Translations under genes and position numbers: made by a program
Shown here: piece by piece, positions 1-7,344 of the stretch
Position numbering within the stretch: position 1 is the first letter of the stretch
How the letters are laid out: every line of letters begins with the position of its first letter
The notes under the pieces: generated by a model
Told to the model about the DNA's origin: nothing
Seen by the model: the letters and a program-made list of their open reading frames with translations, nothing else
Database searches by the model: none
Assembly (NCBI GenBank): GCA_029778965.1
Contig: JAKPBL010000581.1
Location: 1-13,140, forward strand
DNA length: 13,140 nt
Origin: Bacteroidota bacterium
GTDB lineage: Bacteria > Bacteroidota > Bacteroidia > Chitinophagales > Chitinophagaceae
Direction: 5' to 3'

Positions 1-305
1 ATCCAACCCGTCATTATCGCCGGCGATAATGAATGCAGGTGCGGCAATTTTCGCATAATGGCATCGCCAACAGTTTATTTTCCGGCACGTTCTCTTGTCG
101 CCAGCCAACAGCGTATAGAGCCGGTACAAACCATTGTCGCACCTTGCCAGAAGGACAACCCCAGGGCTGTCGCCAAAAGAACAGAAGAAAGCGCTGAAGA
201 CAACACGGGAATAAAGCAACGGCAACCATCATAAAAAACAGGTTTATTCCATTGCGGATTTGTTTTAATGTTGGCAATGGCGGTGGCTTTGGTTTGTTTA
301 GTCAT
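1..305 (-). pseudogene. Possible frameshifted remnant of an alpha/beta-hydrolase-like gene, continuing past the left edge
   Basis: The reverse strand begins with an ATG at 305-303 that overlaps the end of the DsbA-like gene by 8 bases (ATGACTAA), the classic layout of translational coupling. That frame stops after 76 codons. No single frame gives a sensible protein, but pieces of the three frames in order resemble an alpha/beta hydrolase. One frame reads NGINLF, a second reads FYDGCRCFIPV, and the third reads VVFSAFF then FGDSP near 230-170. The last frame reads KIAAPAFIIAGDNDGLD from about 53 to the edge at 1, which is very like the I-x-APxLIIxGxxD strand before the catalytic Asp region of that fold. 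The GHSxG nucleophile region is not visible, and the spacing between the pieces is too short, so an internal deletion would also be needed. The composite is my inference. A short coupled membrane peptide of 76 aa (75-305) is the alternative reading. Confidence 0.35.
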
Positions 306-1212
306 TCTTTGTCATCCACATAGAACCGTTTTTAGTCGTCAGTTTTTTCAAACTTCCTTTTATCACAAGGTCGTTTAATTGCTTTTCGCTTTCCGCTCTT
401 GGTGTTCCCGAGAGCTCGGAAAACTCTTTTGCCGTTAATGAAGGATACTTCGAAAACAACGTCTCCCAATCTTTACTATACTCGCTTTTAACCGATGTTG
501 GGTGAAGCTTCAGCACGGACGTTTCATAAAAAGCATACGGCCTCGACCCATACACAATTTCTTTATTGCCTGAGTTGTCTAAAAAGAAAATAGTAGGAAA
601 TCCTCTTACTCCATAGGATTTTGCCAGGTTCAAATCTTCCCCAAACATTTTTTTTGCGTTTCCGTCATAATCTGTTCTTAACTGCGCTGTATTTAATCCA
701 ACCTTTCTGGCTGCCGCTTCTATATGTTCCCACTTTGCGATGTTCTTTTTTTGCAGGAAAAGCATTTCTCGCATTTCCCTTAAGAACAAAACGGCTTTTT
801 CGTTATCCTGCATTTGCGCCGCTTTGAAAGCGATGGAAGGCGGATAAGAAGACGATAAAGGATCTTCCAGCCAAACGTCTCCGTCAATAGGCATATCGTA
901 ATAAACACTTACTTCGTCCCAATGATGTGCCACATCCGACGGCTTGCTGATACCGCCGCTATTGTAACTCCAATCGGGCAGCAAACCACCCATACGATAG
1001 TCAATTTCTATGTCGTTACCATATTCCAATTTCAATTTTCTCAGTTGCGGTTCAATTCCCCAACAGGAAGAACAAATGGGATCTGTGAAATAAACGACTT
1101 TAACAGGTTTTTCAATGCTTTGAACAGCGACTGCTGTTTTTGTTGCGCTGCCTGGTATTCCGCAAACGCCTTCAACAGGGTCGCAAAAGAGGGGGTTGTT
1201 TTTTTCTTCCAT
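298..1212 (-). CDS. DsbA-family thioredoxin-fold protein (FrnE/SpxH-like)
   Basis: A 304-residue protein from the preferred start at 1212-1210 (MEEKNNP); an upstream in-frame ATG at 1254 would add 14 residues. After a short N-terminal part with two cysteines (C10, C17, in the pattern FCDPVEGVC), a thioredoxin-like fold starts with strand VKVVYFTDP. It is followed by the CxxC redox site CSSC (C47, C50) and Trp. The cis-proline loop is RGFPT (P206). The long helical insertion and the roughly 80-residue C-terminal extension fit the DsbA-like branch that includes FrnE and the ClpXP adaptor SpxH/YjbH. No signal peptide is visible, so the protein is probably cytoplasmic. The exact role (oxidoreductase, polyketide-type isomerase or adaptor) cannot be told from sequence alone. 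It is divergent from an HxlR regulator that probably controls it. Its composition is AT-rich compared with nrdJ. Confidence 0.85.
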   Translation of the reverse strand: MEEKNNPLFCDPVEGVCGIPGSATKTAVAVQSIEKPVKVVYFTDPICSSCWGIEPQLRKLKLEYGNDIEIDYRMGGLLPDWSYNSGGISKPSDVAHHWDEVSVYYDMPIDGDVWLEDPLSSSYPPSIAFKAAQMQDNEKAVLFLREMREMLFLQKKNIAKWEHIEAAARKVGLNTAQLRTDYDGNAKKMFGEDLNLAKSYGVRGFPTIFFLDNSGNKEIVYGSRPYAFYETSVLKLHPTSVKSEYSKDWETLFSKYPSLTAKEFSELSGTPRAESEKQLNDLVIKGSLKKLTTKNGSMWMTKND

Positions 1213-1277
1213 TTGCTTTCTTGTTTTCGCCTGACGGCCGATGTTGCCAGGCATAATTAATAAATTGTACTTTTAAA

Positions 1278-1315
1278 CAAAGTTGACGTGTTCTGCATTC
1301 TCCTGCAATAAGTCA
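1278..1315. promoter_or_regulatory. Divergent promoter/operator region between the DsbA-like gene and HxlR regulator
   Basis: On the minus strand, CAACTTTG (1285-1278) matches seven of eight positions of the Bacteroidota -7 element TAnnTTTG. A TTG lies 20 bases upstream (1308-1306), as expected for the -33 element. The same stretch holds the dyad TGCA-N6-TGCA (1294-1297, 1304-1307), flanked by TGAC (1284-1287) and GTCA (1312-1315). HxlR regulators bind dyads in such divergent regions as dimers. An operator overlapping the promoter of the DsbA-like gene, and perhaps autoregulation of the regulator, is therefore plausible but inferred. Confidence 0.45.
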
Positions 1316-1322
1316 GAAATTT

Positions 1323-1634
1323 ATGACTACTAAAAAAACAACCAATGACGCGGAAACTTGTCTTGCACAAGGGCTGTTAAAAGTACTGTCGGGCAAATGG
1401 AAGCCTGAAATTTTTCGTTTGGCGGCCGAGGCGCCGCTGCGGTTCAGTAGCCTGTTGCGTCAAATACAGGGGTCTAACAAGCAAACACTATCCGTTGCCT
1501 TAAAAGAGCTGGATGAAGCGGGTTTGCTGGAAAAAGTTGTCGTAAAGCAAAAGCCCCTGCACATAGAATACCATCTCACCAAAAAAGGGAAGTCGCTGGT
1601 TCCTGTCTTGAAACAGTTGGAAGCAATGTCATAA
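1323..1634 (+). CDS. HxlR-family winged-helix transcriptional regulator
   Basis: A 103-residue protein, the typical length for HxlR/MarR-like winged-helix regulators. The family signature is clear: LSGKWKPEIFRLA, then RFSSLLRQIQG, then LKELDEAGLLEK, then the wing with a P-x-x-x-EYHLTKKGKSLVPVL ending. A cysteine at residue 13 (ETCLAQ) sits at the conserved N-terminal position used for thiol sensing by relatives such as YodB, HypR and QorR, so redox or electrophile sensing is likely. It is divergent from the DsbA-like thiol protein, the usual layout of a regulator and its target. No Shine-Dalgarno is visible before the ATG (CAGAAATTT), which is normal for Bacteroidota. A hairpin terminator follows 30 bases after the stop. 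The family call is firm; the inducer is unknown. Confidence 0.93.
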   Translation: MTTKKTTNDAETCLAQGLLKVLSGKWKPEIFRLAAEAPLRFSSLLRQIQGSNKQTLSVALKELDEAGLLEKVVVKQKPLHIEYHLTKKGKSLVPVLKQLEAMS

Positions 1635-1663
1635 GGTGGCGCTGTTATACCTGCCGCCCATAA

Positions 1664-1705
1664 ACAAATCGCCCCGGCTCCTGACGGCAACCGGGGCAAA
1701 TTTGT
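1664..1705. terminator. Bidirectional hairpin terminator
   Basis: A stem GCCCCGG (1671-1677) / CCGGGGC (1691-1697) with a 13-base loop is extended, after a small bulge, by ACAAAT (1664-1669) and ATTTGT (1700-1705). The AT-rich flanks put U-rich tails on both strands. It lies between the convergent ends of the HxlR gene (plus) and the small lipoprotein gene (minus), so it can serve both. Confidence 0.7.
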
Positions 1706-1725
1706 CAATTCATTTACCAATCAAT

Positions 1726-1842
1726 CTAGCGAATGGGTCGGCAGTTCTTGTACTTGCCGGAAGCCGCTTCGCCGGGTGTTACAGCCCTGTTGCAGGCGGC
1801 GAACAACAGCCCCAATAAAACAATAGCCACTACTTTTTGCAT
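1726..1842 (-). CDS. Very small predicted lipoprotein (38 aa)
   Basis: A short open frame running from ATG at 1842-1840 to TAG at 1728-1726. It encodes MQKVVAIVLLGLLFAAC followed by 21 mature residues ending in KNCRPIR. It has a textbook lipoprotein signal: one Lys, a hydrophobic core, and the lipobox FAAC with Cys17 as the lipidation site. The mature part is small, polar and basic at the end, with one more Cys (C34). Bacteroidota genomes contain many such tiny lipoproteins with no known function. The gene lies downstream of nrdJ in the same direction but is separated from it by a hairpin, and it ends at the bidirectional terminator. No clear Shine-Dalgarno is seen. I do not recognise a family; the clean signal peptide and the terminator position make a real gene likely. 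Confidence 0.65.
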   Translation of the reverse strand: MQKVVAIVLLGLLFAACNRAVTPGEAASGKYKNCRPIR

Positions 1843-1962
1843 ACGGTCGGAATTTTGGTGATGGTTTACGCATTAACGTACTACCTGCTTCCCAAAATAT
1901 AAAAAAACTGGTCTAAACTGGGGAAAATGCAGAAAATACGGAAGGAAAGAGTACAAATGCTT

Positions 1963-1988
1963 GGGGCGGTCGTTTTCACAACCGCCCC
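1963..1988 (-). terminator. Hairpin downstream of nrdJ
   Basis: A perfect 8-bp stem GGGGCGGT (1963-1970) / ACCGCCCC (1981-1988) with a 10-base loop, 30 bases after the nrdJ stop. The downstream tract on the minus strand (AAGCATTTGT) is only weakly U-rich, so termination efficiency is uncertain. Confidence 0.6.
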
Positions 1989-2017
1989 TGTCATATAGTA
2001 ACCGTCCATTTTTCTGT

Positions 2018-5000
2018 TTAACTGCACCCCAGGCTGTTGCCACAGTTCAGGCACTTGTAGCAGGTGCCGCTGCGGATGGTCAGGTGGCCGCACACATTGC
2101 AGGCGGGGGCATCGCTCTGCATCGACTTGTTCGCCGCGCTCAATGCATCGTAGCTGCCGGCGGTCTGCTCCGCCCGGGGCGCTGTGGCCTTCGGTGCCCG
2201 GGCAGCCGCTACGATGCGCACATCACTCAGCTCAGGCTGCTTACGGCCGACATCAGTGGTAGATTCATCCCATGCTTCATTGCCGGTATTCAGCAGCTCG
2301 GGGCGATCGATCACATGCACCAGGTCGGCCCGGTCGAGGTACTCATACGCGAGCGAGCGGAAAATGAAATCCACAATCGATGTGGTACTCTTGATATTCG
2401 GATGGTCGACCATGCCCGCCGGCTCAAAACGGGTAAACACAAATTTCTCTACAAACTCTTCCAGCGGAACACCATACTGGAGGCCGATCGATACCGCAAT
2501 TGCGAAACAGTTGAGCATGCTCCGCATGGTGGCGCCTTCTTTCGCCATATCGATGAATATCTCACCGAGGGTGCCGTCGTCGTATTCGCCGGTGCGCACA
2601 AAGAGCGCCTGTCCCGCGATCCGCGCCTTTTGCGTATAACCCCTGCGTTTGGCCGGCAATGAGCGGCGCTCGACAATCATCGCCAGTTGGCGCTTGAGCT
2701 TGGTATCAGGCGATGCCTGTACCCGCTTCTGCACTTCTTCCAGCAGCTCATCGACAGTAAGCTTGCCGAGGTCAACGATATTCGATCCGGGTGCTTCTGT
2801 TTTTTCTTCTTTCTCTTCCGTCTTCTTTTTCTTATCGCTCTTATTACTCAGCGGCTGGCTCAGCTTGGAGCCATCACGATACAGCGCATTGGCTTTCAGT
2901 CCCAGCTTCCAGCTCAGCATGTAACAATCGGCAATCTCTTCCACTTTCGCCTCATTCGGCAGGTTGATGGTTTTGGAAATGGCGCCGCTGATAAAAGGCT
3001 GTACCGCACCCATCATACGGATATGGCCATGCGCATGAATGTAGCGCTTCCCTTTCCGGCCGCATTTATTGGCACAGTCGAATACGGGCAGGTGTTCGGC
3101 TTGCAGAAAGGGCGCGCCCTCTATTGTCATGGTACCACACACATAGTCGTTCGCCGCTTCTATCTCTTCTTCTGAAAAGCCGAGCGCATCGAGCAGGTTG
3201 AAATTCCAGTCGCCGTATTGCTCGGCGGTAAAGCCCAGCCGCTCCAGGCAGGCTTCGCCCAGCGTGAACCGGTTGAAAACAAAGCCAATCTCAAAGGCGC
3301 TCTTCACCGCTTCATCGAGCTTCCTGATCTCTTCTGCAATAAATCCTTTTTCGCTCAGTGTCTGGTGGTTGATACCGGGCGCACCGGCAAAGCTGGCGCT
3401 ACCCACCGCATATTTGATGATCGCTTCTCTTTCTTTCTCGTTGTAACCAAGATTGCGCAGGGCCTGGGGTACCGACTGGTTAATGATCTTGAAATAACCG
3501 CCGCCGCTGAGCTTTTTAAATTTCACCAGCGCGAAATCGGGCTCCACGCCCGTTGTATCGCAATCCATTACCAGCCCGATGGTTCCCGTGGGTGCAATCA
3601 CCGTGGTTTGTGCGTTGCGATAACCGTATTTCTCTCCCAACTGAACGGCTTCGTCCCAGGCACGGGTGGCCGCCTTCAGCAAATAATCGGGACAATATTT
3701 CGCCTGGATACCCATGGGCTTTACCGTCAGCGCTTCACAGGCATCGGCCGCATCATAGGCCGCAGCGCGGTGGTTGCGCATTACACGCAGCATGTGCGCA
3801 CGGTTCTCTTCATAACGCGGGAAGGCGCCCAGTACCTGTGCCATCTCGGCCGATGTGCTATAGGCCACACCGGTCATGATGGCGCTGATCGCCCCGGCAA
3901 TGCCGCGCGCCTCTTCGCTGTCGTACGGAATGCCGCTTACCATCAGCAGGGTGCCGAGGTTGGCGAAGCCCAGCCCCAGGGTGCGATAGTCGTACGACAA
4001 CTGCGCCACTTCTTTCGAGGGGAACTGTGCCATCAGCACCGATATTTCCAGCACCACCGTCCACAGCCGGCAACTGTATGCATATCCTTCCACATCGAAG
4101 AGATTGGTACGGGTGTCGAAGAATTTCATCAGGTTGGCCGATGCCAGGTTACAGGCGGTGTTATCGAGAAACATGTATTCCGAACAAGGATTGGATGCAT
4201 TGATGCGTCCTCCTTCGGGGCAGGTATGCCATTCGTTGATCGTAGTATCGTATTGCACACCGGGATCGGCGCAACGCCAGGCGGCATACGCGATCTTGTT
4301 CCAGAGTTCGCGGGCGGGCAGCTTTTTCATGGTGCGTCCGTCGCTGCGCGCTTTGAGCTCCCAGTCTTCGCCGGCTTCGAGCTTTTCAAAAAAAGCGTTC
4401 GGGATACGCACGGAGTTATTGGAATTTTGCCCGCTGACGGTGCGATAGGCTTCTCCTTCGTAATCGCTGGAATAACCGGCGGCAATCAGCGCCGCCACTT
4501 TCTTTTCCTCTTCCACTTTCCAATCGACAAACTGAACGATCTCGGGGTGGTCGAGATCGAGGCATACCATCTTGGCGGCGCGGCGGGTAGTGCCGCCGCT
4601 TTTGATGGCGCCGGCGGCCCGGTCGCCGATTTTGAGAAAGCTCATCAGCCCCGAAGAAGTGCCGCCACCGCTCAGCCGCTCTCCTTCTCCCCTGATATGC
4701 GAGAAATTGGTGCCTACGCCCGAACCATATTTGAAGATGCGCGCCTCGCGCACCCAGAGATCCATGATACCGCCTTCATTGACGAGGTCGTCTTCCACGC
4801 TCAATATAAAACAGGCATGGGGCTGTGGCCGCTCATAGGCCGACGTGGATTTTTTGAGCTGTCCGTCGAACTGATCAACGTAATAATGGCCCTGTGGCTT
4901 TCCGGAGATGCCATAGGATTCGAAAAGACCGGTGTTGAACCACTGCGGGCTATTGGGAACACAGGCCTGGTCGAGAATGGAATAGACCAGCTCTTCATAA

Positions 5001-5353
5001 AACACCTGCGCATCTTGCGCGCTGGCGAAATAACCATAGCGCTCGCCCCAGGCGCGCCAGCAATTGGCCAGGCGATGCGCCACCTGCTTCGACGAGGTTT
5101 CGCGCCCCAGGGTGCCATCGGCCTGCGGCACGCCGGCTTTACGGAAATATTTCTGGGCGAGGATGTCGGTAGCGATCTGGCTCCAGCCTTTAGGCACTTC
5201 CACATTGTTCATTTCAAACACCACTTCTCCTGTCGGATTGCGAATCACGGAGCTGCGATAGTCGTACTCGAACTGATCGAATACATTGATATCATCTCTC
5301 GTAAAGCGACGACTGAACGTCAGCCCCTGTGGAGCAGTATCACTATTCACCAT
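2018..5353 (-). CDS. nrdJ: Adenosylcobalamin-dependent (class II) ribonucleoside reductase with C-terminal zinc ribbon
   Basis: It reduces ribonucleotides to deoxyribonucleotides using a B12-generated thiyl radical. From MVNSDTAP at 5353 it has 1111 residues. The frame stays open to an ATG at 5494, but the extra 47 residues look non-coding and would cover the DnaA-box cluster. Visible motifs: NSPQWFNTG (134-142); HACF with redox Cys181; NPCSE with the likely radical Cys390 and Glu392; second redox Cys401 in [14 protein letters not shown] (588-592) in the nucleotide-binding barrel. A Lys/Glu-rich linker (838-853) leads to a TSCPD-like domain (about 865-1015). A final CxxC-x9-CxxC zinc ribbon (C1085, C1088, C1098, C1101) and a terminal Cys1110 resemble the NrdJ-Z type, whose tail cysteines re-reduce the active site. 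No NrdB-like radical subunit is encoded in the window, consistent with class II. Confidence 0.95.
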   Translation of the reverse strand: MVNSDTAPQGLTFSRRFTRDDINVFDQFEYDYRSSVIRNPTGEVVFEMNNVEVPKGWSQIATDILAQKYFRKAGVPQADGTLGRETSSKQVAHRLANCWRAWGERYGYFASAQDAQVFYEELVYSILDQACVPNSPQWFNTGLFESYGISGKPQGHYYVDQFDGQLKKSTSAYERPQPHACFILSVEDDLVNEGGIMDLWVREARIFKYGSGVGTNFSHIRGEGERLSGGGTSSGLMSFLKIGDRAAGAIKSGGTTRRAAKMVCLDLDHPEIVQFVDWKVEEEKKVAALIAAGYSSDYEGEAYRTVSGQNSNNSVRIPNAFFEKLEAGEDWELKARSDGRTMKKLPARELWNKIAYAAWRCADPGVQYDTTINEWHTCPEGGRINASNPCSEYMFLDNTACNLASANLMKFFDTRTNLFDVEGYAYSCRLWTVVLEISVLMAQFPSKEVAQLSYDYRTLGLGFANLGTLLMVSGIPYDSEEARGIAGAISAIMTGVAYSTSAEMAQVLGAFPRYEENRAHMLRVMRNHRAAAYDAADACEALTVKPMGIQAKYCPDYLLKAATRAWDEAVQLGEKYGYRNAQTTVIAPTGTIGLVMDCDTTGVEPDFALVKFKKLSGGGYFKIINQSVPQALRNLGYNEKEREAIIKYAVGSASFAGAPGINHQTLSEKGFIAEEIRKLDEAVKSAFEIGFVFNRFTLGEACLERLGFTAEQYGDWNFNLLDALGFSEEEIEAANDYVCGTMTIEGAPFLQAEHLPVFDCANKCGRKGKRYIHAHGHIRMMGAVQPFISGAISKTINLPNEAKVEEIADCYMLSWKLGLKANALYRDGSKLSQPLSNKSDKKKKTEEKEEKTEAPGSNIVDLGKLTVDELLEEVQKRVQASPDTKLKRQLAMIVERRSLPAKRRGYTQKARIAGQALFVRTGEYDDGTLGEIFIDMAKEGATMRSMLNCFAIAVSIGLQYGVPLEEFVEKFVFTRFEPAGMVDHPNIKSTTSIVDFIFRSLAYEYLDRADLVHVIDRPELLNTGNEAWDESTTDVGRKQPELSDVRIVAAARAPKATAPRAEQTAGSYDALSAANKSMQSDAPACNVCGHLTIRSGTCYKCLNCGNSLGCS

Positions 5354-5445
5354 AACTTCAGTTGAAAGGATGAAAGAAATTGTTATTTCTATCGGTACAG
5401 GCGAAAACGAAAATAAAAGTCCGTGGTAAGAATTCCCGGCCTGAA

Positions 5446-5479
5446 ATATCCACCTTTGTGGATAATAGCCGGTGGATAA
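5446..5479. promoter_or_regulatory. Cluster of three DnaA-box-like sites upstream of nrdJ
   Basis: The minus strand carries a perfect DnaA box TTATCCACA (5465-5457) and a near-perfect TTATCCACC (5479-5471, eight of nine). The plus strand carries ATATCCACC (5446-5454, seven of nine with the TATCCAC core intact). They lie 93-126 bases upstream of the preferred nrdJ start. In E. coli, nrdAB transcription is controlled by DnaA bound to paired boxes, so a parallel role here is an attractive inference. The same repeats could also form alternative RNA hairpins: TATCCAC/GTGGATA with an AAAG loop, or TATCCACC/GGTGGATA. Confidence 0.5.
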
Positions 5480-5525
5480 ATCGATCGCCGCCATGGCACT
5501 GCATTTGCGCGGGAAAAAATGATTT

Positions 5526-5535
5526 AAGCCGGCTT
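5526..5535. promoter_or_regulatory. Palindrome between nrdJ and the DUF2490 gene
   Basis: AAGCCGGCTT is a perfect 10-bp palindrome, extended to TTTAAGCCGGCTTTAA with one unmatched base, 29 bases before the DUF2490 start. It could be an operator for the divergent pair; no regulator is identified. Confidence 0.3.
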
Positions 5536-5563
5536 TAATTTCTTCCTTACTTTATTTGCATGT

Positions 5564-6283
5564 ATGAAGCGCCTGTTGCCGGTTGTCCTGCTTTGTTTCT
5601 TTGTGTCTCTTTCACACGCACAAACCCAACATTCGGGCTGGGGCGCTGTTTTCTATACCATTAAACTGGGTAAGAGAACGGATCTGTTCGGCGACGTCCA
5701 GTTTCGTTCGGGAGATAATTTCTCCCAGATGCAAACGCTGTTGCTGCGCGGCGGACTACAATACAAGTTCAAACCCAACCTGATGGCCACCGCCGGTTAT
5801 GCCTATATACTGCCCCGCCGCACTGTAAATGGCATCAGCGGTTATGGCGAGGAGCACCGGCTCTGGCAGCAACTGATCTACCTGCAAACGGCAGGTGCTA
5901 TCGCCATCCAGCACCGGATCAGGCTGGAACAACGGTTCATCAGCAGGTCGGTGATCGATGGAGAGTCATTAAGGAACGAGGGCAATATCTTTTCCAACCG
6001 GTTCCGGTATTTTGTGCGGGGAATCCAGCCACTGATCAGCCAAAAGCCTTTTGTAAAAGGCCCTTATGCGGCGCTCCAAAATGAAATCATGCTGCAGTTT
6101 GGCGATAAAAGCGGGGTCAACGGCAGGGTGTTCGACCAGAACCGGCTGTATATAGCCTTCGGCTACCGGTTCAGCAAGCGTTTTGACCTGGAGGCCGGTT
6201 ATATGAACCAGTACGTCCGGGGTCATGGTAATGCGTTCACAAACAACCATATCGGGCAATTGGCCGGCTACCTTCGGCGCTAA
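5564..6283 (+). CDS. DUF2490 family outer-membrane beta-barrel protein
   Basis: A 239-residue protein with a signal peptide of about 20 residues (MKRLLPVVLLCFF...SHA, cleavage before QTQ). The mature part alternates short amphipathic strands and polar turns: GWGAVFYTIKLGKR, DLFGDVQFR, LLRGGLQYKF, ATAGYAYILPRR, RLEQRFI, RFRYFVR, NRLYIAFGYRF, DLEAGYMNQYV. It matches the DUF2490 pattern, including the E-H-R-L-W-Q-Q segment and the late YxxGYRF-x-x-x-F-D-LEAGYMNQ strands. It is probably a small outer-membrane barrel; the function of the family is not known. It is divergent from nrdJ with 210 bases between the starts, and the GGGP synthase gene follows after about 50 bases. No Shine-Dalgarno is apparent. 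Confidence 0.8.
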   Translation: MKRLLPVVLLCFFVSLSHAQTQHSGWGAVFYTIKLGKRTDLFGDVQFRSGDNFSQMQTLLLRGGLQYKFKPNLMATAGYAYILPRRTVNGISGYGEEHRLWQQLIYLQTAGAIAIQHRIRLEQRFISRSVIDGESLRNEGNIFSNRFRYFVRGIQPLISQKPFVKGPYAALQNEIMLQFGDKSGVNGRVFDQNRLYIAFGYRFSKRFDLEAGYMNQYVRGHGNAFTNNHIGQLAGYLRR

Positions 6284-6288
6284 CGCAA

Positions 6289-6320
6289 TTGTGTTAAACC
6301 AGTTTTTTTCCGCATTTTTG
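6289..6320 (+). promoter_or_regulatory. Bacteroidota-type promoter before the GGGP synthase gene
   Basis: TTG (6289-6291) and CATTTTTG (6313-6320), seven of eight matches to TAnnTTTG, are spaced by 21 bases. Transcription would start a few bases downstream, just before the alternative ATGs at 6328 and 6340. This favours the ATG at 6340, which leaves a short leader. Confidence 0.4.
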
Positions 6321-6339
6321 TTTTTCGATGCGCTTTCGA

Positions 6340-7098
6340 ATGCAGCAGGGAACCTATCAACATATCAGGGAGAGAAAAAAAGCACGGCAGAAGTCCTTTG
6401 CCGTACTGGTCGACCCCGATAAGGTACAACCCACCGAACTGGGCCGGCTGACCGATCTCGCCAACGAGGCGGGGGTCGACTACCTGCTGGTAGGCGGCAG
6501 CCTGGTGATTTCCAACCACCTGGATGAGTGCATCATTGCCATCAGGGAGCAAACCGACATCCCGGTTATACTTTTTCCCGGCAGCCCCTCGCAGGTCTCC
6601 AGGCATGCAGACGCCCTGCTGTACCTGTCGCTGATCTCCGGCCGCAATGCCGAGCTCCTGATCGGGCAGCATGTGATCAGCGCGCCTTTTGTGCGCAAAA
6701 GCGGGCTCGATATCATGAGCACCGGTTATATGGTGATCGACGGCGGCGCACCTACCACCGTTTCGTATATCAGCAATGCCAGTCCCATTCCGCACGACAA
6801 AAACGAGATTGCGCTCTGCACCGCCCTGGCGGGTGAGATGCTGGGCATGAAACTGATCTATATGGACGCCGGCAGCGGCGCCAGGCGGCCTATTCCCGAA
6901 GCCATGATCGCCGCGGTAGCCGGACAGATAACAGTGCCGCTGATCGTGGGCGGCGGCATTCAAACCCCCGAGAAAGCTTACCGGAACTGCCGGGCAGGTG
7001 CTGATATGATTGTAGTGGGCAATGCCATTGAGAAAGATCCCGGCCTTATCAGGGAAATGAGCGCCGCCGTGCATGCCGCGGCGCATACGGAAGCATGA
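6340..7098 (+). CDS. Geranylgeranylglyceryl-phosphate synthase (GGGPS/PcrB family)
   Basis: It joins a polyprenyl diphosphate to sn-glycerol-1-phosphate, making the ether bond typical of archaeal lipids. From the ATG at 6340 it has 252 residues, normal for the TIM-barrel family; an ATG at 6328 would add MRFR. Visible motifs in order (252-residue numbering): FAVLVDPDK (20-28, metal and phosphate end), LLVGGS (49-54), ILFPGSPSQV (77-86), YMDAGSGA (174-181), VPLIVGGGIQ (199-208) and GNAIEKDP (227-234), the last three forming the glycerol-phosphate pocket. The sequence resembles group II GGGPS enzymes reported from Bacteroidota such as Chitinophaga and Flavobacterium. Chain-length preference cannot be read off safely. 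The gene follows the DUF2490 gene but has its own promoter-like element, and a strong terminator follows it. Confidence 0.93.
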   Translation: MQQGTYQHIRERKKARQKSFAVLVDPDKVQPTELGRLTDLANEAGVDYLLVGGSLVISNHLDECIIAIREQTDIPVILFPGSPSQVSRHADALLYLSLISGRNAELLIGQHVISAPFVRKSGLDIMSTGYMVIDGGAPTTVSYISNASPIPHDKNEIALCTALAGEMLGMKLIYMDAGSGARRPIPEAMIAAVAGQITVPLIVGGGIQTPEKAYRNCRAGADMIVVGNAIEKDPGLIREMSAAVHAAAHTEA

Positions 7099-7140
7099 CT
7101 CCAACTACGATTTCTGCGAGGCCGCTCCGATAGTCTGCCG

Positions 7141-7166
7141 GGCGGCGCCTTACCGCCTTTATTTTT
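7141..7166 (+). terminator. Rho-independent terminator after the GGGP synthase gene
   Basis: Stem GGCGG (7141-7145) / CCGCC (7153-7157), 7-base loop, followed directly by TTTATTTTT (7158-7166). It starts 43 bases after the GGGP synthase stop and separates that gene from the next locus. Confidence 0.75.
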
Positions 7167-7344
7167 CAACGATGGCTACCAGGTCAGAAAGCGGGCTATA
7201 TGCCCAACCCGGCCGGGTTTGTTAATTATATACCCGGAAAGTACAACTACACGCCATTTGCTCCAACTACACACTCTGTATCTGTAGTACAGGCATACCA
7301 ATACAAATTTGCCGGGTTGATTTCCAGTCATTAAAATTAATTTT
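7167..7344. promoter_or_regulatory. Regulatory-looking intergenic region before the PAP2-lipoprotein gene
   Basis: No gene is visible here. The region holds a perfect 14-bp palindrome AACCCGGCCGGGTT (7206-7219), whose half GCCGGGTT recurs at 7311-7318. It also holds two direct repeats CAACTACAC (7244-7252 and 7264-7272), 20 bases apart start to start. The second repeat is partly mirrored by TGTAGT at 7283-7288. A 20-bp period places both repeats on the same DNA face, as expected for a dimeric activator such as a LytTR regulator. The kinase at the end of the locus would normally partner such a regulator. A TTTG at 7308-7311 could be a -33 element, but I find no convincing -7 partner. Confidence 0.4.

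Noticed and set aside
3218..5365. A 715-codon open frame on the plus strand
   Set aside because: It lies entirely antisense to nrdJ, whose motifs are unmistakable. The frame has no recognisable domain and is explained by the high-GC codon use of nrdJ.
5354..5494. 47-residue N-terminal extension of nrdJ
   Set aside because: The extra residues look unlike the family and cross the DnaA-box cluster. The internal ATG at 5353 gives a normal NrdJ N-terminus.
5354..5563. Cobalamin riboswitch before the B12-dependent reductase
   Set aside because: I looked for the conserved B12-box and surrounding core on the minus strand and found no convincing match in the 210 bases available.
6280..7104. A 274-codon open frame on the minus strand
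   Set aside because: Antisense shadow of the GGGP synthase gene; its translation shows no family pattern.
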